64,000 bases of DNA from Candidatus Sulfotelmatobacter sp. (GTDB lineage: Bacteria; Vulcanimicrobiota; Vulcanimicrobiia; Vulcanimicrobiales; Vulcanimicrobiaceae). Below, piece by piece: positions 1 to 6,623 of this stretch; position 1 is the first letter of the stretch; each line of letters begins with the position of its first letter. The DNA lies in contig DATJRY010000011.1 of NCBI GenBank assembly GCA_035504415.1, positions 434,001 through 498,000 of the forward strand, written 5' to 3'. The position numbers were made by a program, and so were the translations under genes. The notes beneath the pieces are model-generated. The model was not told the origin of the DNA and did not search any database. It saw only the letters and a program-made list of their open reading frames with translations.

Positions 1-138
1 GGGCCGCCCAAGTTCGTTCACCACAAGGACGAGCCGCCGCCCAAGGACAGCGATCTTCATGCGGATTCCGATCCGCACGACGACGAGCATCCGAGCGACG
101 AGCATGCGGAAGCGACCATCGGGGGAGCCAGTGCCTAA
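1..138 (+). CDS. infC: Translation initiation factor IF-3, C-terminal tail (partial)
   Basis: An open frame enters from the left edge and stops at TAA 136-138, overlapping the rpmI start by 8 bases. Only 45 residues are visible, beginning GPPKFVHHKDEPP and continuing as a tail very rich in Asp, Glu and His. The identification rests on position: infC-rpmI-rplT is a conserved bacterial order, and IF-3 recruits initiator tRNA to the 30S subunit. The visible part lies beyond the conserved IF-3 C-terminal domain, so the sequence itself does not prove the family. The acidic, His-rich extension is unlike the short basic ending of E. coli IF-3. Confidence 0.55.
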   Translation, partial: GPPKFVHHKDEPPPKDSDLHADSDPHDDEHPSDEHAEATIGGASA

Positions 139-337
139 AATCAAGACGCACCGCGGAACGGCGAAGCGGGTCAAGGTCAGCGCCAACGGCAAGGTGACGC
201 ATCGTCACCAGTTCGACGGCTGCGGCCACATCCTCAGCAAGAAGTCGCGCAAGCGCAAGCGGAACTTCCGCAAGGACCAGCCGACTTTCAAGGGCGATCT
301 GAAGCGCTTCGCGCCGCAGATCCCGTACCTGCTGTAA
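131..337 (+). CDS. rpmI: 50S ribosomal protein L35
   Basis: This 68-residue basic protein starts VPKIKTHRGTAKRVK and has the L35 signature of a Lys/Arg-rich middle (KKSRKRKRNFRK) followed by a hydrophobic C-terminus. L35 is a small structural protein of the large ribosomal subunit. The GTG at 131 is chosen because it gives the conserved PKxKTHRG N-terminus at the family's usual length of about 65 residues. An ATG farther upstream in the same frame (59) lies inside the preceding gene and would add unrelated residues. A purine-rich GGGGGAG lies just upstream. Translation is probably coupled to infC through the 8-base overlap. Confidence 0.95.
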   Translation: MPKIKTHRGTAKRVKVSANGKVTHRHQFDGCGHILSKKSRKRKRNFRKDQPTFKGDLKRFAPQIPYLL

Positions 338-354
338 GCGGAGGACTGTAGGAA

Positions 355-726
355 ATGGCTCGTATCAAACGCGGTCTTTCGAAGATCAAGCATCGTCGCA
401 AGGTCATGAAGCTCGTCAAGGGCTTCCGCGCCGCGCGCCGCCGCAACTATCGCGTCGCCAACGAGGCGCTGCTGCACTCGCTGGCCTACGCCTTCCGCGA
501 CCGTCGCGTCCGCAAGCGCGATTTCCGCTCGCTGTGGATCGCGCGCATCAACGCCGCCGCACGCCGCGAGGGGATCTCGTACTCCAAGCTGATGGCCGGT
601 CTGAAGAAGTCGGGCGTCGCGGTCAACCGCAAGGCGCTGGCCGACCTGGCCGTCCACGACGCCGCCGCCTTCGGCCGCCTCACCGCGCTGGCCAAGGACG
701 CCGTCGGCACGACGACCGCCGCCTAG
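355..726 (+). CDS. rplT: 50S ribosomal protein L20
   Basis: The 123-residue protein begins MARIKRGLSKIKHRRK. It contains the L20 core YAFRDRRVRKRDFRSLWIAR near residues 45-64 and then INAAARREGISYS. L20 binds 23S rRNA early in large-subunit assembly and in some bacteria represses its own operon. It follows rpmI by 17 bases with a GGAGG-like site (gcggaggac), so infC-rpmI-rplT is one operon. It is closed by the terminator at 751. The C-terminus, DAVGTTTAA, is a few residues longer than the usual 117-120. Confidence 0.97.
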   Translation: MARIKRGLSKIKHRRKVMKLVKGFRAARRRNYRVANEALLHSLAYAFRDRRVRKRDFRSLWIARINAAARREGISYSKLMAGLKKSGVAVNRKALADLAVHDAAAFGRLTALAKDAVGTTTAA

Positions 727-750
727 CCGGCGACCGGCTCCACCAAAAGC

Positions 751-787
751 AACAGGGGCGCCAATCGGCGTCCCTGTTCTCGTTTTT
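751..787 (+). terminator. Rho-independent terminator of infC-rpmI-rplT
   Basis: AACAGGGGCGCC (751-762) and GGCGTCCCTGTT (767-778) form a 12-bp stem with one G-U pair and a 4-base AATC loop. It is followed by CTCG and then five T (783-787). It lies 24 bases after the rplT stop. Confidence 0.9.
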
Positions 788-865
788 CGTCGGATTCCGA
801 AACCTGAGCGAGCTGCCGATAGTATGGTCGTCAGCAGTCGTTCCCTCGCGTTTCGGAGGCCTTTG

Positions 866-1360
866 ATGCTCGTTCGTTCCTGGAGGACGTCGCTCTCCGT
901 CGGTGCGCTGGCGCTGGCGATGCTCGTCGGCACCGCCGCGCCGTCCTCGGCGTTCCTCGACAAAACGCGCTTCGTCGCGCACCTCGGCGTCGCGTACTTC
1001 GCGTTTCATCATTGGGTGTGGCTCCCGTATCGGCTGGGCGCGTTCCAGAGCGGGGCGCCGCATCGCCTTTCCACGATCGTGAAGGGCGGCGTGGCGCTGC
1101 TGTTCGCTTACCACGAAGTGCGCGTCGCAGAGAAGATCGCGCACGACAGCAAGGACCCGCTGCTGCAAAAGTTCGACGGCGCCCTCTCCGGGCTCGAAGC
1201 GAACTTCCAGGCCGTCGGTCAGAAGTTCAAGGCCGGACAATTCAGCCCGCAAGACGTTGCCAGCCTCGGCGCGTCGACCACGTCGATCAAATCGCTGGCA
1301 CAGTCAGCGGGCCTCGACATCCAGGACAAACCGGTCCCGGTCCCGGTCCCGGGACTCTGA
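866..1360 (+). CDS. Hypothetical secreted or membrane-anchored protein
   Basis: This 164-residue protein is not recognised. The ATG at 866 is preferred over the ATG at 824 because GGAGG sits at 855-859, and it begins a clear signal sequence (MLVRSWRTSLSVGALALAML ending near APSSA). The mature part has an aromatic stretch (VAYFAFHHWVWLPYRLG), a hydrophobic segment (KGGVALLFAYHEVRVA) and a mostly helical C-terminus ending in a short Pro-Val repeat. The gene is monocistronic, after the ribosomal terminator and convergent with the amidohydrolase. A role in the envelope is a guess from the signal peptide only. Confidence 0.7.
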   Translation: MLVRSWRTSLSVGALALAMLVGTAAPSSAFLDKTRFVAHLGVAYFAFHHWVWLPYRLGAFQSGAPHRLSTIVKGGVALLFAYHEVRVAEKIAHDSKDPLLQKFDGALSGLEANFQAVGQKFKAGQFSPQDVASLGASTTSIKSLAQSAGLDIQDKPVPVPVPGL

Positions 1361-1370
1361 GCGCTCGGCG

Positions 1371-2543
1371 CTAGCGTTCGCGCGCGGTTGCCGCAAGCGC
1401 TAGCGCGACGTGCGCGGCGATGCCCGTCGCCATCGCGGTCTCGTCGATGTCGAAGGCCGGATGGTGGTTGGGGTTCGCGTGCGAGGCGTCACCGGCGCCG
1501 AGGAACGCGAAGCACGCAGGGACCTCGTTGGCGAAGTACGAGAAGTCCTCGCTGCCCATGATCGGCGGGATCTCGACGACGCGCGGCGCGCCCAGCTCGG
1601 CCACCAGCGTCTCGCGCAGGAACGCGGTCTGCGCGGGGTCGTTGGTCGTCACCGGGTACGACGCGTGCCAGTCGAGCGTGCAGTGCGCGCTGCCGGCCGC
1701 GCAGGTGTGCTCGGCGATCCGGCGGATGCGGCCTTCCATCGTCGCCCGCGTCGTCTCGCTGAACGTACGCACCGTTCCCTTGAGCGCGACGCGCGGCGGG
1801 ATGACGTTGTAGGTCGTGCCCCCGTTGATGGCGCCGATCGTCACTACCGCCGGTTCGACCGGATCGACCTCGCGGCTGACGACGCGCTGCAGCGTGCCGA
1901 CCAGGTCGGCGGCGACGACGATCGGATCGACGGCGGTGTGCGGCATCGCGCCGTGGCCGCCGCGTCCTTCGACGACGAGATCGAACTGGTCGACGGCCGC
2001 CATGATCGGGCCCGGCCGCACGCCGATCACGCCGGAGGGCAGAATGCACGAGATGTGCAGCCCGAACGCGCGCGCGATCTCGAAGCGGCCGATCAGACCG
2101 TCGCGCAGCATCGCCTTCGCGCCGCCGCCGCCCTCTTCAGCCGGCTGGAAGACGAACGCGATCCGTCCATGCAGCTCGTCCGCGCTCGCGACCAGCGCGC
2201 GTGCCGCGCCGAGCAGCATCGCGACGTGCGCGTCGTGACCGCACGCGTGCATGACGCCGGCGTTCTGCGAACGGTACGGTGCGTCGCTCTCCTCCTGCAT
2301 CGGCAGCGCGTCCATGTCGGCGCGCAGCATGACGGTCCGGCCGTCGTGCCCACCGCGCAGCAGCCCGACGACGCCGGTCTCGCCGACCCCGGTGTGGACC
2401 TCGAGGCCGAGGCCGCGCAGCGTCTCGGCCACGATGCCGGCCGTGCGGACCTCGCGGAAGCCCAGTTCGGGGTGCGCGTGCAGGTCCCGGCGGACGGCGA
2501 CGGCCTCCGAGAGCAGGTCGGGAGCGAGAAGCGAGGCGGCCAT
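1371..2543 (-). CDS. M20-family amidohydrolase (hippurate / N-acyl-amino-acid hydrolase type)
   Basis: The 390-residue protein is a zinc-dependent M20D aminoacylase-like enzyme that cleaves the amide bond of N-acylated amino acids. It shows HPELGF near the N-terminus, the metal-binding stretch LRADMDALP and MHACGHDAHVAMLLG, the catalytic QPAEEGGGGA, and a C-terminal IPPIMGSEDFSYF followed by NPNHHPAFDID. All expected metal and catalytic positions appear present. The ATG at 2543 is preferred over the ATG at 2609 because it has an AAGG site 7 bases upstream and avoids overlap with the divergent carbonic anhydrase start. Exact substrate unknown; hippurate, indole-acyl conjugates and acetylated amino acids are all possible. 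Confidence 0.92.
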   Translation of the reverse strand: MAASLLAPDLLSEAVAVRRDLHAHPELGFREVRTAGIVAETLRGLGLEVHTGVGETGVVGLLRGGHDGRTVMLRADMDALPMQEESDAPYRSQNAGVMHACGHDAHVAMLLGAARALVASADELHGRIAFVFQPAEEGGGGAKAMLRDGLIGRFEIARAFGLHISCILPSGVIGVRPGPIMAAVDQFDLVVEGRGGHGAMPHTAVDPIVVAADLVGTLQRVVSREVDPVEPAVVTIGAINGGTTYNVIPPRVALKGTVRTFSETTRATMEGRIRRIAEHTCAAGSAHCTLDWHASYPVTTNDPAQTAFLRETLVAELGAPRVVEIPPIMGSEDFSYFANEVPACFAFLGAGDASHANPNHHPAFDIDETAMATGIAAHVALALAATARER

Positions 2544-2602
2544 CGGGCGGCCTTCGCCGTACGGTCCGGGAGACCGCTCACCCGGCGCGGAAGCGGCAGC
2601 GC

Positions 2603-3238
2603 ATGGCAACGGATCCGCCTGCCGCCCTCGACGTCCCGCCGGGCCCCCCGGCGGACGCTCTGCAAAAGCTCACGACGGGCAACGTGCGGTTCCAGGGTGG
2701 CCGCGCGACCCGCCGCTACCCCGACTATCAGGGGCCGTACGCGGAGAAGCAGCACCCGTACGCGGCCGTCCTCGCCTGCGCCGACTCGCGTGTCGCCCCG
2801 GAGAGCGTCTTCGACGAAGGGCTGGACAAGCTGTTCGTCTGCCGCGTCGCCGGCAACACCGCCGACGACGTCGTGATCGGGTCGCTCGAGTACGCCGTGA
2901 CCGCCCTGGGCGTCTCCCTGGTCGCGGTGGTCGGTCACAGCGCCTGCGGCGCCTGCGACGCGACGCTGGACAGCCTCAACGCGGGCGTCCTTCCCGGAGG
3001 GAGCCTGGGATCGGTCGTCCGGGCGATCTTGCCGGCGACGGCCCACCTCGACCGGCGCCTCCCGCCCGACCAGCAGCTCCGGGCGCTGATCGCGTCCAAT
3101 GCGCAGCTCACGGCGACCACCCTGTCCATGAATCCCGTCCTGCGCGCCGCCCGGCAGGCGCGCACGCTCGGGGTCGTCTGGGGCGTCCAGGACCTGCGCA
3201 GCGGCCTCGTGAGCTGGGGCCCTACCCCGGCGGGTTGA
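2603..3238 (+). CDS. Beta-class carbonic anhydrase
   Basis: This 211-residue protein reversibly hydrates CO2. The beta-CA zinc site is intact: CADSR (Cys59, Asp61, Arg63) and GHSACGAC (His112, Cys115). FVCRVAGN and SLEYAV, also typical of the family, lie between them. It starts 60 bases from the divergent amidohydrolase. Its TGA stop (3236-3238) lies inside the TTGACA -35 box of the next operon's promoter, so the two transcription units abut. No signal peptide is seen, so it is probably cytoplasmic. Bicarbonate supply for carboxylases or pH homeostasis are plausible roles. Confidence 0.95.
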   Translation: MATDPPAALDVPPGPPADALQKLTTGNVRFQGGRATRRYPDYQGPYAEKQHPYAAVLACADSRVAPESVFDEGLDKLFVCRVAGNTADDVVIGSLEYAVTALGVSLVAVVGHSACGACDATLDSLNAGVLPGGSLGSVVRAILPATAHLDRRLPPDQQLRALIASNAQLTATTLSMNPVLRAARQARTLGVVWGVQDLRSGLVSWGPTPAG

Positions 3239-3264
3239 CACCGCGAACCGGCCTCTGGTTCAAT
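3235..3264 (+). promoter_or_regulatory. Putative sigma-70-type promoter of the aro operon
   Basis: A perfect TTGACA (3235-3240) is followed 18 bases later by TTCAAT (3259-3264). Transcription would start near 3271, only about two bases before the leader-peptide ATG at 3273, so the leader peptide would be read from an almost leaderless RNA. No Shine-Dalgarno sequence is visible before that ATG, which fits. Confidence 0.65.
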
Positions 3265-3272
3265 CAGCCCAC

Positions 3273-3347
3273 ATGTCCCGTCCGTATCTTCTTGCCTGGT
3301 ATTTTGGCTGCACGGCTCTCGTGTCGGTCGAGCTCGGCAACGCGTAA
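3273..3347 (+). CDS. Aromatic-amino-acid leader peptide of the aro operon
   Basis: This 24-codon frame encodes MSRPYLLAWYFGC followed by TALVSVELGNA and a TAA stop. It carries Tyr (3285-3287) and then consecutive Trp-Tyr-Phe codons (3297-3305), so scarcity of any of the three aromatic amino acids should slow the ribosome there. It sits between a promoter and a terminator hairpin directly ahead of aroA, where an attenuation control peptide belongs. It has no other recognisable function. It is inferred to be a cis-acting regulatory peptide rather than a stable protein. Confidence 0.75.
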   Translation: MSRPYLLAWYFGCTALVSVELGNA

Positions 3348-3409
3348 CGCAGGGACCAACGACTGCACCGCGAGCCCCTCGCCGACACGGCGGGGGGCTT
3401 GCGTGTTTT
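3321..3409 (+). promoter_or_regulatory. Transcription attenuator (antiterminator/terminator switch) before aroA
   Basis: The terminator has a 16-bp stem, 3369-3384 with 3388-3403 (two G-U pairs, ACA loop), followed by TGTTTT to 3409. A competing antiterminator is visible: GTGTCGG plus CGAG at 3321-3332, with one bulged T, pairs with CTCGCCGACAC at 3378-3388. That would destroy the inner half of the terminator. The antiterminator 5' arm lies 16-27 bases past the Trp-Tyr-Phe codons, so a ribosome stalled there leaves it free. A ribosome at the stop codon (3345) would cover it and let the terminator form. This geometry is that of classical trp-type attenuation. Confidence 0.78.
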
Positions 3410-3421
3410 CTGAAGAGGCCG

Positions 3422-4690
3422 ATGACCCCACCTGATCTCCCCGGCGCCCCGCCCGGCGCGCGCGTCCCCGGCGACAAGTCGATCGCACACCGGTCGCTGA
3501 TGCTGGCCGCGCTGGCCCACGGGCGCTCGCGGCTGCACAACGTCCCGGCCGGCCTCGACGTCCTCTCGACCCAGCGGGTCTTGCGCGCGCTCGGGGTCAC
3601 CATCGCGGCCGACGGTGCGGCGCTGGTCGTCGACGGACGCGACGGGGTGTTCGACGCGCCCGGCGAGCCGATCGACTGCGGCAACAGCGGCACGACGATC
3701 CGCTTGATGAGCGGCCTGCTCGCGACCCGGCCGATCGTCGTCACCCTCGACGGCGACGCCTCGCTGCGGCGGCGACCGATGCGCCGCGTCGCCGATCCCC
3801 TGGCGGCGTTCGGCGCGCGGCTGACGCTCAGCCCCGGCGGGACGGCCCCGGTCACCATCGCCGGCAACGGCGAGGCGCGGGCGACCACCCTGACGGTCGC
3901 CGTTCCCAGCGCGCAGGTGAAGTCGGCGCTGGTGCTGGCCGCGCTCAACGCGCACGGTCGCTCACGCATCGGCGGCGAGCTCGCGACGCGCGATCACACC
4001 GAACGACTGCTGCGCGCGTTCGGCGCCGTGTGCGCCCTCGACGGCAACGAGCTGATCGTCGAAGGACCGGCGCGTTTGCGCGCGATCGAGCTGACGGTAC
4101 CCGGCGACATCTCGAGCGCCGCGTTTCTGCTCGCCGCCGCGGCCGCGGTGCCGGGCGCGCGCGTCGCCGTCGACGACGTCGGCCTCAACCCGACGCGGAC
4201 CGCGTTCCTCGACGTGCTGCGCCGCTTCGGCGCGCAGGTAACCGTCACCGAGACCGACGGCGGCGCGGAGCCGCGCGGCCGCGTCGTCGTGCGCGGCGCG
4301 CCGCTGCGCGCGATCGCGATCGAACCCTGGGAAGTACCGGGGTTGATCGACGAGCTGCCGCTGGTCGGGGTGCTGGGCGCGTTCGCGCGCGGGACGACCA
4401 GCGTGCGCGGCGCCGCCGAGCTGCGAGTGAAGGAGTCCGATCGCATCGAGACGTTCGCCGCCGCCGCGCGCGCGCTGGGCATCGACGTGAGAACCGCGCC
4501 CGACGGGTTCGCGGTGAGCGGGCCGGCGCGCATCCGCGGCGGCGCGATCGTGACAGCCGGCGATCACCGCATCGCGATGGCGTTCTCGGTCGCCGCGCGC
4601 GCGGCCGGCGTGCACGTCGTGCTCGACGATCCCGATTGCATGGCCGTCTCGTTCCCCGGCTTCGCCGGCGCGCTCGAGGCCGTCGCGTGA
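3422..4690 (+). CDS. aroA: 3-phosphoshikimate 1-carboxyvinyltransferase (EPSP synthase)
   Basis: The 422-residue enzyme joins shikimate-3-phosphate and phosphoenolpyruvate in step six of the shikimate pathway. Hallmarks are PGDKSIAHRS near residues 16-25, CGNSGTTIRLMSG near 81-93, the PEP-site LRVKESDRIE near 335 and GDHRIAMAF near 380. The start follows an AAGAGG ribosome site and lies 12 bases after the attenuator T-run. It is the first structural gene of the aro operon and its expression should depend on the upstream attenuator. Its last codon overlaps the aroE start (GTGA). Confidence 0.96.
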   Translation: MTPPDLPGAPPGARVPGDKSIAHRSLMLAALAHGRSRLHNVPAGLDVLSTQRVLRALGVTIAADGAALVVDGRDGVFDAPGEPIDCGNSGTTIRLMSGLLATRPIVVTLDGDASLRRRPMRRVADPLAAFGARLTLSPGGTAPVTIAGNGEARATTLTVAVPSAQVKSALVLAALNAHGRSRIGGELATRDHTERLLRAFGAVCALDGNELIVEGPARLRAIELTVPGDISSAAFLLAAAAAVPGARVAVDDVGLNPTRTAFLDVLRRFGAQVTVTETDGGAEPRGRVVVRGAPLRAIAIEPWEVPGLIDELPLVGVLGAFARGTTSVRGAAELRVKESDRIETFAAAARALGIDVRTAPDGFAVSGPARIRGGAIVTAGDHRIAMAFSVAARAAGVHVVLDDPDCMAVSFPGFAGALEAVA

Positions 4691-5463
4691 AGCGCGCGGC
4701 GGTCATCGGCCATCCGGTCGCGCACAGCCGCTCGCCGGCGCTGTTCGCGCGCTTCGCCGCCGCCGGCGGCGTCGAGCTCGACTACCGTGCCGTCGACCTC
4801 ACCCCCGAGCAGCTGGCGCCGCAGCTGCGCGCCTGGCGCGTCGATCCCGACTTCGTCGGCTGCAACGTCACCCTGCCGCACAAGGAGCGCGCGTTGACGC
4901 TGGCCGACCGCGTCGAGCCGGCCGCGCACGCGTGCGGCGCGACCAACGTGCTCACCCGCAGCGACGGCCAGCTGATCGCCGACAACACCGACGTCGCCGG
5001 CGTCGAGGCGGGCTTGGCCGCGCACGGCGTCGCGCTGCGCCGCGCCCGGGTCGCGATTCTGGGCTGCGGCGGCGCGGCGCGGGCGGTCGCCGAGGCGGCG
5101 CGCCGCAGCGGCGCGGCCTCGATCGTGATCGCCGGCCGCGACCGCGCCCGCGCGCAAGCCGTCGCGGCCGCGTTCGGCGCGAGCGCGTGCACGCTCGACG
5201 CGGTGCCGGTGGCCGACGTCTACGTCAACGCGACGCCGGTCGGGATGGTCGGCCAGGAACAGCGCTCGCTCTTGCCGCGCAACGCGCCGGCCGGCGCGGC
5301 CGCGTTCGATCTCGTCTACACGCCCGAAGACACGCCGTTCTTGCGGGACGCGCGCGCCCGCGGCTTGCGCGCCGTGCCGGGCACGGCGATGTTCCTCGCC
5401 CAAGCCGCCGCCACGTTCGAACGCTGGTTCGGCTTCGCCCCGCCGGAGGCTTTGACGACATGA
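4687..5463 (+). CDS. aroE: Shikimate 5-dehydrogenase
   Basis: The 258-residue NADP-dependent enzyme reduces 3-dehydroshikimate to shikimate. It shows the substrate-binding SRSPALF (residues 15-21), the catalytic NVTLPHKE with Lys near 65, the NTDVAG loop, and a Rossmann ILGCGGAARAV. The C-terminus has the expected GTAMFLAQAAATFERWFG. It starts at GTG 4687, whose last two bases are part of the aroA TGA, and ends in an ATGA overlap with aroC, so translation should be coupled along the operon. Length is normal for the family. Confidence 0.95.
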   Translation: MKRAAVIGHPVAHSRSPALFARFAAAGGVELDYRAVDLTPEQLAPQLRAWRVDPDFVGCNVTLPHKERALTLADRVEPAAHACGATNVLTRSDGQLIADNTDVAGVEAGLAAHGVALRRARVAILGCGGAARAVAEAARRSGAASIVIAGRDRARAQAVAAAFGASACTLDAVPVADVYVNATPVGMVGQEQRSLLPRNAPAGAAAFDLVYTPEDTPFLRDARARGLRAVPGTAMFLAQAAATFERWFGFAPPEALTT

Positions 5464-6623
5464 GCTTGCGCTACCTCACGGCGGGCGAGTCGCACGGTCC
5501 GATGCTGATCGGCATCCTCGACGGGATGCCCAGCGGGCTGCGGATCGACGCCGCGACGCTGCACGCGCAGGCCAAGCGCCGCAAGCTGGGCTACGGACGC
5601 GGCAACCGCCAGAACATCGAGACCGACGAGATCCGCATCGTCGGCGGCGTGCGGCGCGGCAAGACGCTCGGGGCCCCGATCGCGCTGGTGCTCGAGAACC
5701 GCGACCACGTGCGCTGGGCCGAGATCATGCGCGTCGACGAGCCCGACGACGACGCGCCGGCCGCGCGCGCGGTCTTCATCCCCCGTCCCGGTCACGCCGA
5801 CCGCGTCGGCGGCATCAAGTACGAGCTGGACGACATGCGCGACGTGCTCGAACGCGCCAGCGCGCGCGAGACCGCGATGCGCGTCGCGCTCGGCACGCTC
5901 GCGCGCACGTTCCTAGGCGCGCTGGGCGTCTCGCTGCACAGCCGCGTCGTGCGCATCGGCCGCGCCGTCGACGAGACGCCGTGGCGCGAGGTCACGCCCG
6001 ACGAGGTCGACGCCTCGCCGGTGCGCGCGCTGGACGACGCCGCCGCCGCCGCGATGATCCAGGAGATCGAGCACGCCAAGGCCGCCGGCGACTCGCTCGG
6101 CGGCGTGTTCGAGGTCGTCGCGCGCGACGTGCCGATCGCGCTGGGCTCCTACGCGCAGTGGGACCGCCGGCTCGAAGGCGAGGTCGCCAAGGCCTTCATG
6201 TCGCTCAACGCGATCAAGGGTGTCGAGATCGGGCTGGGCTTCGGCGCGGCGGCGCGGCGCGGCTCGGAAGCGCACGACGCCTACGAGCCCGACCCGCATA
6301 CGCGCACGCGCTATCGCACCAATCGCGCCGGCGGGATCGAAGGCGGGATGACGACCGGGCAGCCGATCGTCGTGCGCGTCGGGATGAAGCCGATCGCGAC
6401 GTTGATGAATCCGCTCGACTCGGTCGACCTGCGCACCGGCGAGGCGACCAAAGCGTACATCGAGCGCAGCGACGTGTGCGCCGTACCGGCGGCGGCGGTG
6501 ATCGGCGAGTCGCTCTTGGCGCTGGTGCTGGCCGACGCCGTGCTGACCAAGTTCGGCGGCGACTCGCTGGCGGAAGTCGTGGAGCGCGTGCGCGGCTGGG
6601 AGACGACGGTTCGTGCCCGCTAA
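5460..6623 (+). CDS. aroC: Chorismate synthase
   Basis: The 387-residue FMN-dependent enzyme converts EPSP to chorismate, the branch point to Phe, Tyr, Trp and other aromatics. The signatures are TAGESHGP at residues 7-14, RPGHADRVGGIKY near 106-118, the RASARETAMRVA segment, and GIEGGMTTGQPIVVRVGMKP in the FMN-binding part. The ATG at 5460 overlaps the aroE stop (ATGA). The end overlaps the next gene by 11 bases. Its length matches the long (about 390-residue) form typical of Gram-positive-like enzymes. Confidence 0.97.
   Translation: MSLRYLTAGESHGPMLIGILDGMPSGLRIDAATLHAQAKRRKLGYGRGNRQNIETDEIRIVGGVRRGKTLGAPIALVLENRDHVRWAEIMRVDEPDDDAPAARAVFIPRPGHADRVGGIKYELDDMRDVLERASARETAMRVALGTLARTFLGALGVSLHSRVVRIGRAVDETPWREVTPDEVDASPVRALDDAAAAAMIQEIEHAKAAGDSLGGVFEVVARDVPIALGSYAQWDRRLEGEVAKAFMSLNAIKGVEIGLGFGAAARRGSEAHDAYEPDPHTRTRYRTNRAGGIEGGMTTGQPIVVRVGMKPIATLMNPLDSVDLRTGEATKAYIERSDVCAVPAAAVIGESLLALVLADAVLTKFGGDSLAEVVERVRGWETTVRAR

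Noticed and set aside
1325-1357. Tandem repeat of GGTCCC
   Set aside because: It simply encodes a short Val-Pro repeat at the end of the secreted protein; too short to be a mobile or CRISPR-like repeat.
3264-3421. T-box riboswitch before aroA
   Set aside because: No T-box sequence (AGGGTGGNACCGCG) is present; the leader peptide with aromatic codons explains the terminator better.
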